Shown: positions 26,850 to 35,685, counted from the stretch's first letter. The stretch: DNA of 64,000 nt from an uncultured Sphingomonadaceae bacterium (GCA_947503245.1 CANNCV010000001.1:1797501-1861500), one strand, 5' to 3'. The notes: generated by a model from the letters alone, not told the origin. Numbers and translations: made by a program.

Positions 26850-28830
26850 CAATAGTGTCCCGATCCACTTCTGACGCATTGTCTTGAATAAAGCGAAATC
26901 TGTGCTCAGGATGCTTGCCCATAAGACGATCAATCAAATCCTTTGTACCAGCCCGATCCTGATATTCACGAGGCAGCTTGATTTTCAATAATGTCCGGCT
27001 TTTTGGGTCCATTGTCGTTTCGCGCAGCTGTTTAGGGTTCATCTCACCCAAACCTTTAAAGCGACTGACCTCGACCTTTTTGCCTTTGAACAGGGTTTTC
27101 TCAAGCTCCGCGCGATGTGCATCATCCCGCGCATAGGTGCTTTGTGCGCCAGACACGAGACGATATAGCGGTGGCTGAGCGAGATAGAGGTGACCATTCT
27201 TCACCAGTTCTGACATTTCTTGGAAAAAGAATGTCATCAATAAGGTCGCAATATGTGCCCCGTCGACATCAGCATCTGTCATCACGATGATGCGGTCATA
27301 GCGCAGAGCAGTATGATCGCATTGCTTACCCATGCCACAACCAAGGGCTTGCGCTATGTCGGCAATTTCTTGATTGGCATGGATTTTCGCGCTTGTAGCG
27401 GAAGCAACATTGAGGATTTTGCCGCGAATTGGCAGGATGGCCTGCGTAATGCGGTCACGCGCTTGTTTGGCCGAGCCGCTAGCGCTGTCACCCTCTACGA
27501 TGAACAACTCTGTGGTGACATCTTTGCCACCGGTGCAATCGGTTAATTTGCCAGGCAATCGCAATTTGCGCGATGATGTCGCGGTTTTGCGTTTTACTTC
27601 TCGCTCCGCCTTGCGTTTTAGGCGTTCATCCATCCGCTCCAAAACTATGCCGAGCAAAGCTTTGCCGCGGTCCATATTATCGGATAGGAAATGATCAAAA
27701 TGGTCACGCACGGCATTTTCCACCAACTTGGCAGCATTGGCTGAGGTTAAGCGATCTTTCGTCTGGCTTTGAAATTGCGGGTCACGGATAAAGACGGACA
27801 GCATCATTTCAGCGCCTGTCATAATATCATCGGCGACCAGCTGACTGGCCTTTTTCAGATTGATCAATTCACCAAAAGTACGCAGCGACTTTAACAAAGC
27901 TGCGCGCATGCCATTTTCATGCGTACCGCCATCAGGGGTAGGGATGGTGTTACAATACCAACTGTGGCTGCCTTCGCTCCATAACGGCCAAGCGACAGCC
28001 CATTCAACGCGGCCTTCGGCATCTGGAAAGTCCTGCTTGCCATGAAAGAATTCAGATGTCGCGCATTCACGGGAACCAAGCTGCTCACGAAGATGATCCG
28101 ACAGGCCGCCGGGGAAGCAGAATGTGGCTTGTTCCGGAACGTCCTCACTGGCCAGTTCAGGGGAACAGCGCCAGCGTATTTCTACGCCTGCAAAAAGATA
28201 GGCCTTTGAACGTGCAAGCCGAAACAGCCGCGCAGGCTTGAACTTCGCTTTTTCGCCAAAAATCTCTGTATCAGGAACAAATCTTATACTTGTACCACGC
28301 CGGTTTGGCGCGCTGCCTACCTTTTCGAGCGGTGCCAGCGACTTCCCTTGAGAGAATTTTTGGACATATAGTGATTTTTCGCGAGCAACTTCGACACGCG
28401 TTTCACTAGATAGGGCATTAACGACAGATACGCCCACGCCATGCAGGCCGCCGCTGGTAGCATAAGCTTTGTCAGTAAATTTGCCGCCCGAATGCAATGT
28501 CGTTAAAATCACCTCCAAAGCAGACTTACCAGGATATTTTGGATGTGGGTCGACGGGAATACCGCGGCCATTGTCTGAAATGGTCAGCCTATTGTTAGGC
28601 TCTAGGAAAATCTCAATTCGGTTAGCATGGCCGGCAACGGCTTCGTCCATGCTGTTGTCCAAAACTTCTGCTGCAAGATGGTGGAGGGCGCGCTCATCAA
28701 TGCCGCCAATGTACATACCCGGGCGCTTGCGAACTGGCTCAAGTCCTTCCAGCACCTCAATGGCAGTGGCATCATAATTTCCCGAACTGGATTGTGGGGC
28801 GCTAGCAAAGAGATCATCATCATTATCCAT
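26842..28830 (-). CDS. parE: DNA topoisomerase IV subunit B
   Basis: The 662-residue ATPase subunit works with ParC to decatenate sister chromosomes. The GHKL ATP site is visible in EVLDNSMDEAVAGHANRI, TISDNGRGIPVD and SGGLHGVGVSVVNALS. The TOPRIM part has LFIVEGDSASGSAKQARDR and VMTDADVDGAHIATLLMTFF, and the end has EVSRFKGLGEMNPKQLRETTMD. The length and the RPGMYIG opening favour ParE over GyrB, which is longer. parC is not in the window. Confidence 0.95.
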   Translation of the reverse strand: MDNDDDLFASAPQSSSGNYDATAIEVLEGLEPVRKRPGMYIGGIDERALHHLAAEVLDNSMDEAVAGHANRIEIFLEPNNRLTISDNGRGIPVDPHPKYPGKSALEVILTTLHSGGKFTDKAYATSGGLHGVGVSVVNALSSETRVEVAREKSLYVQKFSQGKSLAPLEKVGSAPNRRGTSIRFVPDTEIFGEKAKFKPARLFRLARSKAYLFAGVEIRWRCSPELASEDVPEQATFCFPGGLSDHLREQLGSRECATSEFFHGKQDFPDAEGRVEWAVAWPLWSEGSHSWYCNTIPTPDGGTHENGMRAALLKSLRTFGELINLKKASQLVADDIMTGAEMMLSVFIRDPQFQSQTKDRLTSANAAKLVENAVRDHFDHFLSDNMDRGKALLGIVLERMDERLKRKAEREVKRKTATSSRKLRLPGKLTDCTGGKDVTTELFIVEGDSASGSAKQARDRITQAILPIRGKILNVASATSAKIHANQEIADIAQALGCGMGKQCDHTALRYDRIIVMTDADVDGAHIATLLMTFFFQEMSELVKNGHLYLAQPPLYRLVSGAQSTYARDDAHRAELEKTLFKGKKVEVSRFKGLGEMNPKQLRETTMDPKSRTLLKIKLPREYQDRAGTKDLIDRLMGKHPEHRFRFIQDNASEVDRDTIDA

Positions 28831-28967
28831 GTGATCACATTAGTGCGCGAACAAGCCGCTGTACAAGGAAGATCGCCATTTATCTCCACAGCCTTATGGC
28901 GAGTTGTAACTTTTTCACCACGCCATGCGAAACCTTAGCAACGAGACTATCATCTGGAGGTTGAAAA

Positions 28968-29882
28968 ATGCACGCTGCTAAAAAGATATTGTTCACTGGA
29001 TTAGCTGGATTAGCCATTTTGGCCGCTGGGCAAAGCGCTGTCGCACAATTTGGAAATTCGACGCAGGTTGAAAAATTCGCCGTTCATGATCAGAACAGCA
29101 TTTCAGCAATCTCCTATTCGGTTATAGACCAAATTCTGGAAGCCTTTGTCATCGAAGAGCGCGGCCGTAGCGTAGTACGCTACAGCGTGATGAAAGGTGC
29201 AGGCCAGCGTGCCATTGAAAGCGTTGTGAGTGGATTTGAAAATATCCCGCCCGCTAAACTTAACCGTGATGAGCAACTCGCATTCTGGCTTAACCTCCGC
29301 ACATTGATGGTGTTGCACAGCACCAGTGCGGCATATCCATCGGCTGATCCAAAATTGCTTTTGAAGTCCAATAGCGGTTTTCTTAATACGCCTCTTATCA
29401 CCATTTCAGAGGAAGATTTGAGCATTAATGATGTCGACAACATTTTGCTGACACATTGGAAAGATGAACCCAATTTGGTCTTCGGCCTTTTTGTTCCGAC
29501 GCAGGGTAGCCCGGATTTCCCAGTCAAAGCGTTTAGTGGTGCCTCTGTAAAGCAAGATTTGGAAGCTTTAGGTCGCAAATTCGTCAACCGCAAAGATGTG
29601 GTCAAGGCGAGCAAAGGCAAAGTGACGATAGCACAATTCTTGGTCGATTATCAGGAGCATTTTGGTGGTGAGGCTGGTTTGGTTTCTCATGCAAAATCTC
29701 TGGCTTCACCAAAATTGGCAGCAAAATGGTCGCAAACTGCACGATTACAGCCTAAAGCCAATTGGCGCTTGAACGAGCGTAAAGAACGCAGTCTTGCAGC
29801 TGGTCGCGGTCGTGGCGGTTTTGGAGCAGATGTCGGCGGCGGTCTTGCTGGTGGTAGCGGCTTTTCAGGTGGCGGTTCTTAA
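28968..29882 (+). CDS. Secreted DUF547-domain protein with Gly-rich tail
   Basis: The 304-residue protein has a signal peptide (LFTGLAGLAILAAGQSAVAQ) and a divergent DUF547 domain with the conserved LNRDEQLAFWLNLRTLMVLH and EEDLSINDVDNILL. Residues about 283-304 are almost only Gly, Ser, Ala and Arg. A strong GGAGG lies seven bases before the ATG. DUF547 proteins are widespread envelope proteins without a settled activity. A second, more typical DUF547 protein is encoded at 32284-33177, beyond the glycosyltransferase pair. Confidence 0.85.
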   Translation: MHAAKKILFTGLAGLAILAAGQSAVAQFGNSTQVEKFAVHDQNSISAISYSVIDQILEAFVIEERGRSVVRYSVMKGAGQRAIESVVSGFENIPPAKLNRDEQLAFWLNLRTLMVLHSTSAAYPSADPKLLLKSNSGFLNTPLITISEEDLSINDVDNILLTHWKDEPNLVFGLFVPTQGSPDFPVKAFSGASVKQDLEALGRKFVNRKDVVKASKGKVTIAQFLVDYQEHFGGEAGLVSHAKSLASPKLAAKWSQTARLQPKANWRLNERKERSLAAGRGRGGFGADVGGGLAGGSGFSGGGS

Positions 29883-29898
29883 ACCTTATATCGTAAAG

Positions 29899-29965
29899 CC
29901 TATAGACAAATATAGGATAGTTTTATGGCGATAGGCACCCGCAATCTCTACTGGACTGCGGGTGC
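29899..29965 (+). repeat. Two inverted repeats around the start of the GT-C gene
   Basis: CCTATA (29899-29904) pairs with TATAGG (29911-29916), whose AGG is part of the ribosome-binding site for the ATG at 29925. A second, stronger repeat lies in codons 4-14: GCACCCGCA (29935-29943) with TGCGGGTGC (29957-29965), 13-base loop. Both could limit translation initiation. Confidence 0.5.
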
Positions 29966-31406
29966 TTTGCTAACCATTGCTTTTTCTATTTCCTGTAACG
30001 CTATATCTTCTCAATTCGCTTGGGATATCCCCCTTTTTGAACGCCCAATTTTGACCTTTGCGGGCCTTTTATTGAGTGCAAATATTCTTTTCCTCACATG
30101 GTTTGTTCTTACACAAAAAAAACTGATAACGACACGTAAAGGCATCTTTGAACCCAGAAGATTTTGGAAATCCGCTCTCTTTATTTTTGCTATTGGTATT
30201 TTTGCACGAGCGATATTGTTTGCCTCCACGCCCATTCTTGAAGATGATTTCTATCGTTATATGTGGGACGGGGCCGTTAGCGCTGAGTCTTTAAATCCAT
30301 ATCAGCACGCACCTGATAAGTTCGCTATAGCACCAGATGTTTCGCAGTTATTGGAAGAGCTCGGCGTCGATGCTGATCCATTGCCAACAGGGTATGAGGA
30401 TTTGGCACAGCGCGGTGAAGAGACATTGCTGCGGACTAACAATCCCAATATCACAACCATCTACCCGCCCTTGGCGCAGGCAGGCTTTGCTCTTGCCTAT
30501 ATGATCGCACCTTTTGACGTTATTGGCCTGCGAATTGTCAGCCTGATTGCTGAAACCCTTGCTTTTATCTTCATGGCTCTTGCCTTACGCACTGCAGGGC
30601 TGAAAAGCTTCGGATTGGCATTATATTGGTGGCACCCGATGGTGCTTAAAGAGTTTGCCAATAGCATGCATATGGATGTTCTGCTGATGCCTTTTATCGC
30701 ATTGGCATTGTTGATGATCATATCACGCAGAGAATTTTTTGCGCAATTGGCGCTAGGTTTGGCAGCCGCTATAAAAATATGGCCGATCATGCTCATGCCC
30801 TTTATCGCGAAACGCGATATACGCTCTATCGCTTATGTTGCTACTGGCGTTGCTATATTGCTTTTTCTGATGCTGCCACAATTGCTAGCCTTGGGAGAGG
30901 GCGCCGGGTTGACTCGTTTTGGTCAAGATTGGCAACGCAATAGTTTTGCCTTCACGCTAGTAAGTGGTGGGTTATCCTACATTACTCCGCTTGGCGGAAC
31001 GTTGGCTCGCTTGCTCATAGCAGGACTGTTCCTGTTCTTCATTGTGCGTATCTGGTGGTATGAAAAATTACAGATTGATGGAGCCAAAGACCTAACAGCG
31101 TCTCATCCAATGCGCGCCAATAAGATAATAGATGCCAGCATATTGACGATCACTTTATTGTGGCTTGTCCTGCCGACGGGATATCCTTGGTATACATTGT
31201 GGTTGCTGCCGTTCGCAGTGTTGCGTCCAAACCTTGCTGCCATATTGCTCACCGCTACCTGTGGTTTTTACTATATGGACTTTTATGCTCAATCATTGCC
31301 AGAAACATCTTTTCTGCAATGGTTACCCGCAGCATTATGTGCACTACCTGTCTGGATAGCTCTTGCCTTCCAGACGCTTAGAGGAAAGAATGGTATTAAT
31401 GTCTAA
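29925..31406 (+). CDS. Polytopic GT-C-type glycosyltransferase (predicted)
   Basis: The 493-residue membrane protein has about ten to twelve hydrophobic helices. Its first periplasmic loop has the acidic motif EDDFYRYMWDG followed by LNPYQHAPD, the pattern of GT-C enzymes that use polyprenyl-phosphate sugars as donors. Another loop has WWHPMVLKEFANSMHMD. The next gene, overlapping its 3' end, is a GT2 enzyme of the dolichol-phosphate-sugar synthase type, which would make such a donor. The acceptor is unknown; a cell-envelope glycan, lipid or protein would fit. The two-gene module is an inference from families and overlap. Confidence 0.75.
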   Translation: MAIGTRNLYWTAGALLTIAFSISCNAISSQFAWDIPLFERPILTFAGLLLSANILFLTWFVLTQKKLITTRKGIFEPRRFWKSALFIFAIGIFARAILFASTPILEDDFYRYMWDGAVSAESLNPYQHAPDKFAIAPDVSQLLEELGVDADPLPTGYEDLAQRGEETLLRTNNPNITTIYPPLAQAGFALAYMIAPFDVIGLRIVSLIAETLAFIFMALALRTAGLKSFGLALYWWHPMVLKEFANSMHMDVLLMPFIALALLMIISRREFFAQLALGLAAAIKIWPIMLMPFIAKRDIRSIAYVATGVAILLFLMLPQLLALGEGAGLTRFGQDWQRNSFAFTLVSGGLSYITPLGGTLARLLIAGLFLFFIVRIWWYEKLQIDGAKDLTASHPMRANKIIDASILTITLLWLVLPTGYPWYTLWLLPFAVLRPNLAAILLTATCGFYYMDFYAQSLPETSFLQWLPAALCALPVWIALAFQTLRGKNGINV

Positions 31407-32205
31407 ACCATCTACGCCTCTCAAACAAAATGCCATTATTACAGTTATTATACCTGCCAGAAATGAGCAGCATGCCTTAGCGAAGATGCTGCCTGAAATT
31501 CCGCAATGGTGCGATCATGTTGTCGTGGCCGATAATGGTTCAACCGATGACACTGTAAATGTAGCGCAAGCAAATGGCGCGATTGTGACTTCTGCTCCTG
31601 TTGCAGGATATGGCAGAGCCTGTCTTGCCGGCATCGCGGTAGCAAAAGAATTAGGCAGTGATATTATTGTTTTTCTCGATGGAGATCGCAGTGATTATCC
31701 TGACCAGATGCAGCGATTGGTGGAGCCTATCTTATCCGGCCAGAATGACATGGTTATTGGCTCACGCATGCAAGGAAATCGCGCACCAGGCGCACTTACA
31801 CCACAGCAATATTTCGGCAACAGCCTAGCATGTTCTCTGATCAAATTATTTTGGGGTTTTCGCTATACCGATCTTGGGCCATTTCGTGCCATATTGGTCG
31901 ATGCGCTCAATATACTTGAAATGCGATCACCAACTTTTGGCTGGACAGTGGAAATGCAGATTAAAGCTCTGCAACACGGTTTATCAGTCAGTGAAGCTCC
32001 TGTAGATTATCGCAATAGAATTGGCATCTCTAAGATTTCAGGAACAGTTCGCGGCGTGATTTTGGCCGGTTATTATATATTGAGCACAATTTTTTCGGCC
32101 GCGCTTCAAGATATCTCTTTAGCAAAACGACCATTATTTTCACGGCCTGCAGCACTGCCTGGCCGCGATGAGAAACTGGCGGCTATTCACCAAAACTCCG
32201 CGTAA
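31390..32205 (+). CDS. GT2-family glycosyltransferase, polyprenyl-phosphate sugar synthase-like
   Basis: The 271-residue GT-A enzyme has the nucleotide-sugar site VIIPARNEQHAL and VVADNGSTDDT, the metal-binding DGD in IIVFLDGDRSDYP, and a later VIGSRMQG segment. It resembles dolichol-phosphate mannose/glucose synthases (DPM1-like) and ends in a hydrophobic patch near residues 230-250 that may touch the membrane. Its start at 31390 (GAGGAAAG upstream) overlaps the GT-C gene by 17 bases; an ATG at 31399 is possible. It probably charges undecaprenyl phosphate with a hexose for the neighbouring GT-C enzyme. Confidence 0.87.
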   Translation: MVLMSKPSTPLKQNAIITVIIPARNEQHALAKMLPEIPQWCDHVVVADNGSTDDTVNVAQANGAIVTSAPVAGYGRACLAGIAVAKELGSDIIVFLDGDRSDYPDQMQRLVEPILSGQNDMVIGSRMQGNRAPGALTPQQYFGNSLACSLIKLFWGFRYTDLGPFRAILVDALNILEMRSPTFGWTVEMQIKALQHGLSVSEAPVDYRNRIGISKISGTVRGVILAGYYILSTIFSAALQDISLAKRPLFSRPAALPGRDEKLAAIHQNSA

Positions 32206-32225
32206 TATCGCGCACTGTGCATATA

Positions 32226-32263
32226 AAAAAGCCGGTCATACTTTATGCATAACCGGCCTTTAT
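32226..32263. terminator. Bidirectional terminator between convergent genes
   Basis: A-run, GCCGGT (32231-32236), 15-base loop, ACCGGC (32252-32257), then CTTT. The hairpin is flanked by A and T tracts and lies between the convergent GT2 and DUF547 genes, so it can serve both strands. Confidence 0.75.
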
Positions 32264-32283
32264 AGGTGTTTGATGCTTTTAGA

Positions 32284-33177
32284 CTATTTGGCGAGGTTCA
32301 AATTCCAGTTATAATCATAGCTGTCAATTTTGGTGCGACCTTTCAATTTGGCTTTGGTCGCTGCATTGGCATAGCGGCGAGCATGACGCAGAACAGCGCC
32401 TTGGCTGCCCCAATCGGACTGATACCAAGAGAAAATTGACGAAGCTTGCAGCTTGCCACCTTTTACAACAAAGGCGCGGTTATGGTTGATAAAGCTACGT
32501 GCTGCGGCTTCCAATTTTGCGTTGAGGTTTGCTGCGGTATAGGGTCTGCTGGAGAGGTTGGGGCAGCCAATAGATGCACAGTTCACGGCATAGTGAATAC
32601 GGACATCTTTCCATATTGGGCGCAAAATCCGGTGCTCAATATCGTTCAAGGAAAGTGAAACGCCGCGTACTTTCAAAACCTTATCATCCCAAGGACCAAG
32701 GGTTAGAAAACTACGCACATTTCGGATTGAGGAAACGGGATAGGCTTCGACAACTAAATCAACGGTCTTGGCGTTGTACAGGTTAATCCAATACGCCATT
32801 TGCTGATTCTTGGTAAGCCGGTCGACATTAACCGCTTCCAGTTGCTTGATATATTTGCGCAAATTCGCCTTATCAGCAGCAGATACCTTGCCATATTTCA
32901 CCAGATTAATACCGGTGCGGCCGCGAACGACATTGCGCGCAAGAAAGCTCGAATATAGGCTGTTATCAACTTTGATCGTTGGTGTTTTCGCGCTTTTTGT
33001 CCAGCGCGCCCAAAGGTTCTGCTTTGGGGGCCCCAATTGGGCAGATGCCGGCTGAGCGGCCATCACAAATGCTGAAAATATTATGGTCAATGCCAATAGG
33101 GTCTTTGCCAATAGGCGGGGTAACCTAGTGGGTGCGCTATTTGGCGAGGACAGGATGGTGGCGGGGGCAGTCATCAT
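32284..33177 (-). CDS. Secreted DUF547-domain protein
   Basis: The 297-residue protein has an N-terminal signal peptide (LLALTIIFSAFVMAAQPASAQ) after a polar leader. The DUF547 domain is complete: NQQMAYWINLYNAKTVDLVV, VSLSLNDIEHRILRPIW, and RIHYAVNCASIGCPNL with a conserved Cys pair. The fold is related to papain-like/transglutaminase enzymes by some analyses, but no reaction is known to me. It is distinct from the divergent DUF547 protein at 28968. Confidence 0.9.
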   Translation of the reverse strand: MMTAPATILSSPNSAPTRLPRLLAKTLLALTIIFSAFVMAAQPASAQLGPPKQNLWARWTKSAKTPTIKVDNSLYSSFLARNVVRGRTGINLVKYGKVSAADKANLRKYIKQLEAVNVDRLTKNQQMAYWINLYNAKTVDLVVEAYPVSSIRNVRSFLTLGPWDDKVLKVRGVSLSLNDIEHRILRPIWKDVRIHYAVNCASIGCPNLSSRPYTAANLNAKLEAAARSFINHNRAFVVKGGKLQASSIFSWYQSDWGSQGAVLRHARRYANAATKAKLKGRTKIDSYDYNWNLNLAK

Positions 33178-33288
33178 ATCGGGTTCCTTTCAAGACGTTA
33201 CCCAATGTTCGTTGACTGCACGGAAATAGTTACGCTTGCGAACAATTCACAGCGTATTGATGGATTACCGCCAGATAATCATAATAAA

Positions 33289-33969
33289 TTAGCGGACGCG
33301 CGGGCCGCCAAATGGTAGCGGTGGTGGTGGACGACGTGTTCCGCGAGGCAATTGTGCTTGATAAGCACGACCACAATGTTCGACACAATATGGGAAACCT
33401 GGGTTTACCTTTGATCCACAAAAGTGAAAATCAGGTTCGCCCGGGTGACCCATTGGCCAGCGACATACCTTGTCACTCAGATCAAGCAGACTGGTTTTGT
33501 CAGCGATTTCCGGGCTTGGCTTTGCGGGAACAAGGCGGCGTGGCGGTGCAGGAGGAATGGGTGCCTGTTGATCACCGGGGCCTTGGCGCAAAAACCCACC
33601 AGGGCCCACGGATACGATTTTGGGCATTGGGGAGGGCTGCCACTGCGCATTATTATTGGTGGCAGGTGCCGCCGGTTTTGCAGCAGGGCTGGCCTGTGGA
33701 GCCGCCTGTGCAGGAGACTTCTTGGTTGGCGTGGGTGCCGCTGCCTTTGTCTTAGGTTTTGCTACCTTTTCCTTCGCCTTGCGAGCGGTTTTGGCTTTCT
33801 TATCGCCAGACTTAACAGGCGATGGTCGTGACTTCAGGCCCAGTCTATGGGCTTTGCCAATAACGGCATTGCGACTGACGCCGCCCAGTTCTTCTGCAAT
33901 CTGGCTGGCTGTATTGCCTTTTTCCCAGAGCTTTTTCAGCTGGTCAATTCTTTCGTCAGTCCATGCCAT
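33289..33969 (-). CDS. gcrA: GcrA cell-cycle regulator
   Basis: The 226-residue protein starts with the GcrA signature MAWTDERIDQLKKLWEKG, a helix-turn-helix (ASQIAEELGGVSRNAVIGKAHRLGL) that binds promoters carrying methylated GAnTC sites. A Lys/Ala/Pro-rich linker of about 100 residues follows, and the C-terminal domain that contacts sigma-70 contains CRWPMGHPGEPDFHFCGS and PYCVEHCGRAY. In Caulobacter GcrA works with the methylase CcrM to activate S-phase genes. The gene is divergent from the ABC permease gene. Confidence 0.96.
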   Translation of the reverse strand: MAWTDERIDQLKKLWEKGNTASQIAEELGGVSRNAVIGKAHRLGLKSRPSPVKSGDKKAKTARKAKEKVAKPKTKAAAPTPTKKSPAQAAPQASPAAKPAAPATNNNAQWQPSPMPKIVSVGPGGFLRQGPGDQQAPIPPAPPRRLVPAKPSPEIADKTSLLDLSDKVCRWPMGHPGEPDFHFCGSKVNPGFPYCVEHCGRAYQAQLPRGTRRPPPPLPFGGPRVR

Positions 33970-34058
33970 CTTTATTAAACTTCCTAATGCTCAATGTTTC
34001 ACCCGATCAGGGTCATAACCTCTTGCGCTGTCGCATAAGCTCCGATACTCGCAACATC

Positions 34059-34901
34059 ATGGTACAGCAACCCGAAATGCACGATTTACCCGAGCCTGGT
34101 TTCTCTGAACCCGGCATATCACGCATCGCCCGGATAAACTGGACGGGCCTTCATGCACTCTATATGAAAGAGGTGAGGCGGTTCTTCAAGGTCAAGTTGC
34201 AAACACTCTGGGCGCCAGCGGTCACAACCCTGCTTTTTCTGGTAATTTTTAGCGTTGCTTTGGGGCGGGGCGGGCGCACGGTTCTGGACGTGCCATTTTC
34301 AACATTTGTAGCGCCGGGTTTGATCGTTATGGCGATGCTGCAAAATAGCTTTGCCAATGCCAGCTTTTCCCTTCTCGCCGGAAAATTGCAGGGGACAATT
34401 ATCGATTATCTCATGCCGCCGCTTTCAGTGGGAGAGGTGCTTGCAGCTCTGGTCGGCGGCGCACTAACCCGCGCAGTATTGGTGGGTATGACGATATGGC
34501 TTGCAATGTTCCTTTGGCCAGATGTCAGCGTGAATATAAGCCACCCGCTATATGTAATATTTTTCGGCCTGATGGGCGCTATAATGCTTGCCTTTATGGG
34601 TGTTCTTACTTCCATTTGGGCGGAAAAATTTGACCAAAGTGCCATGATTACAAATTTCGTCGTTGCACCTCTGTCTTTGCTGTCTGGCACATTTTACGTG
34701 ATCGACAATCTGGCTCCGGCATTCCAGGTTATCAGCCAAATCAACCCGTTTTTCTATATAATATCTGGCTTCCGCTATGGCTTTATAGGTTCAACTGATG
34801 GGTCATTGGCTGTTGGTGCAATCGTGCTGTTATTCACCAATATTCTATTGGCAACAATCAGCTATATGCTGTTGAAAAAAGGTTGGAAAATCAAATCATA
34901 A
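34059..34901 (+). CDS. ABC-2 type transporter permease
   Basis: The 280-residue membrane protein has six hydrophobic segments after a cytoplasmic N-terminus of about 50 residues (LYMKEVRRFFKVKLQTLWAP ahead of helix 1). The segment ISQINPFFYIISGFRYGFIG is the ABC-2 permease signature shared with DrrB/NodJ-like exporters. The ATPase that must accompany it is not adjacent, as the next gene runs the other way. The ATG at 34059 is my choice; ATG 34077 (MHDLPEP) would also do, and a reading from 33963 would overlap gcrA. Confidence 0.87.
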   Translation: MVQQPEMHDLPEPGFSEPGISRIARINWTGLHALYMKEVRRFFKVKLQTLWAPAVTTLLFLVIFSVALGRGGRTVLDVPFSTFVAPGLIVMAMLQNSFANASFSLLAGKLQGTIIDYLMPPLSVGEVLAALVGGALTRAVLVGMTIWLAMFLWPDVSVNISHPLYVIFFGLMGAIMLAFMGVLTSIWAEKFDQSAMITNFVVAPLSLLSGTFYVIDNLAPAFQVISQINPFFYIISGFRYGFIGSTDGSLAVGAIVLLFTNILLATISYMLLKKGWKIKS

Positions 34902-34908
34902 CATGCAG

Positions 34909-35295
34909 TTAATGGCGACTGCGTAATTGATATCCGCCATTACTATCTTTGTGAAATAGCTGCTCTATAGATGGATGACTGACCGGTATCTCGCTATCAT
35001 CGGGCACAAGATTCTGCTGGCTGACATAGGCGACATAGCTATTCTCGCTATTCTCTGCGAGGAGATGATAAAAAGGCTGGTCCTTTGGGGGGCGAATGTC
35101 GATAGGAATGGCCTCATACCATGCCTCGCTATTGGCGAAGATTGGGTCAATATCATAAATGACACCGCGAAAATCGAACAAACGATGACGCACAATATCA
35201 CCCACCGCAAATTTCGCGCTGCGCACAATTGGCATAGTATCGATTAATTCGCGTTCGCCGGCCAAATTGGAAAGTTGGGGGTTTTTGCCATCCAT
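34909..35295 (-). CDS. hspQ: HspQ/YccV-like hemimethylated-DNA-binding protein
   Basis: The protein shows the HspQ core AKFAVGDIVRHRLFDFRGVIYDIDP, followed by WYEAIPIDIRPPKDQPFYHLL and YVAYVSQQNL. In E. coli HspQ (YccV) binds hemimethylated DNA and acts as a specificity factor for Lon protease. From the ATG at 35295 it has 128 residues; an ATG at 35235 giving 108 residues is closer to the usual length, and I cannot decide between them as neither has a strong ribosome-binding site. It is convergent with the ABC permease gene, 7 bases away. Confidence 0.9.
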   Translation of the reverse strand: MDGKNPQLSNLAGERELIDTMPIVRSAKFAVGDIVRHRLFDFRGVIYDIDPIFANSEAWYEAIPIDIRPPKDQPFYHLLAENSENSYVAYVSQQNLVPDDSEIPVSHPSIEQLFHKDSNGGYQLRSRH

Positions 35296-35451
35296 ATCTC
35301 TAATTTAGCGATGCCCGAGGGATCTGCAAGGCGCGTACGGCAAAACTGTCAGTGATTGGCGGTTATTGGCCTTGGCAATTGTGGATGAATGGTTTAGTGG
35401 CGCTCGTCTTCGGCTGTTTGATGGACCAGAATATATCGCAGTCAAGATAAA

Positions 35452-35541
35452 GGAGAGGTGCCGGAGTGGTCGAACGGGGCGGTCTCGAAAACCGTTGTGG
35501 GCTCGCGCCTACCCAGGGTTCGAATCCCTGTCTCTCCGCCA
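35452..35541 (+). tRNA. tRNA-Ser (anticodon CGA)
   Basis: The 90-base sequence folds as a class II tRNA: acceptor stem GGAGAGG with TCTCTCC, D arm with GGTCGAACGG, anticodon stem-loop with loop CTCGAAA giving anticodon CGA (reads UCG), a long variable arm (GTGGGCTCGCGCCTACC), T arm GGGTTCGAATCCC, discriminator G and an encoded CCA at 35539-35541. The long variable arm and anticodon identify serine. Confidence 0.96.
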
Positions 35542-35548
35542 TTTTTAT

Positions 35549-35685
35549 CCGGTCTATCGCTTCGCTGTTTGAGACCGGCTCCGAGTTCGAACTTTGTCCC
35601 GAACTCTCCGCCATTTTTTCCGGTCTACCGCTTCGCTGCTTGAGACCGACTCCGAGTTCGAGCTTTGTCCTGAACTCTCCGCCAT
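35549..35685 (+). repeat. Two tandem 71-base repeats downstream of tRNA-Ser
   Basis: Unit 1 (35549-35619) and unit 2 (35620-35685) are close copies. Each starts with a hairpin CCGGTCT...AGACCG(G/A), continues with a second hairpin GAGTTCG...(C/T)GAACTC, and ends in CTCTCCGCCAT, which equals the 3' terminus of the preceding tRNA plus its first flanking bases. The TTCGA in the middle recalls the T loop, so each unit looks like a degraded copy of the tRNA 3' half joined to a stem-loop. Confidence 0.75.

Noticed and set aside
35549-35685. The tandem repeat as a CRISPR array
   Set aside because: Only two units, no unique spacers between them, and no cas genes in the window.
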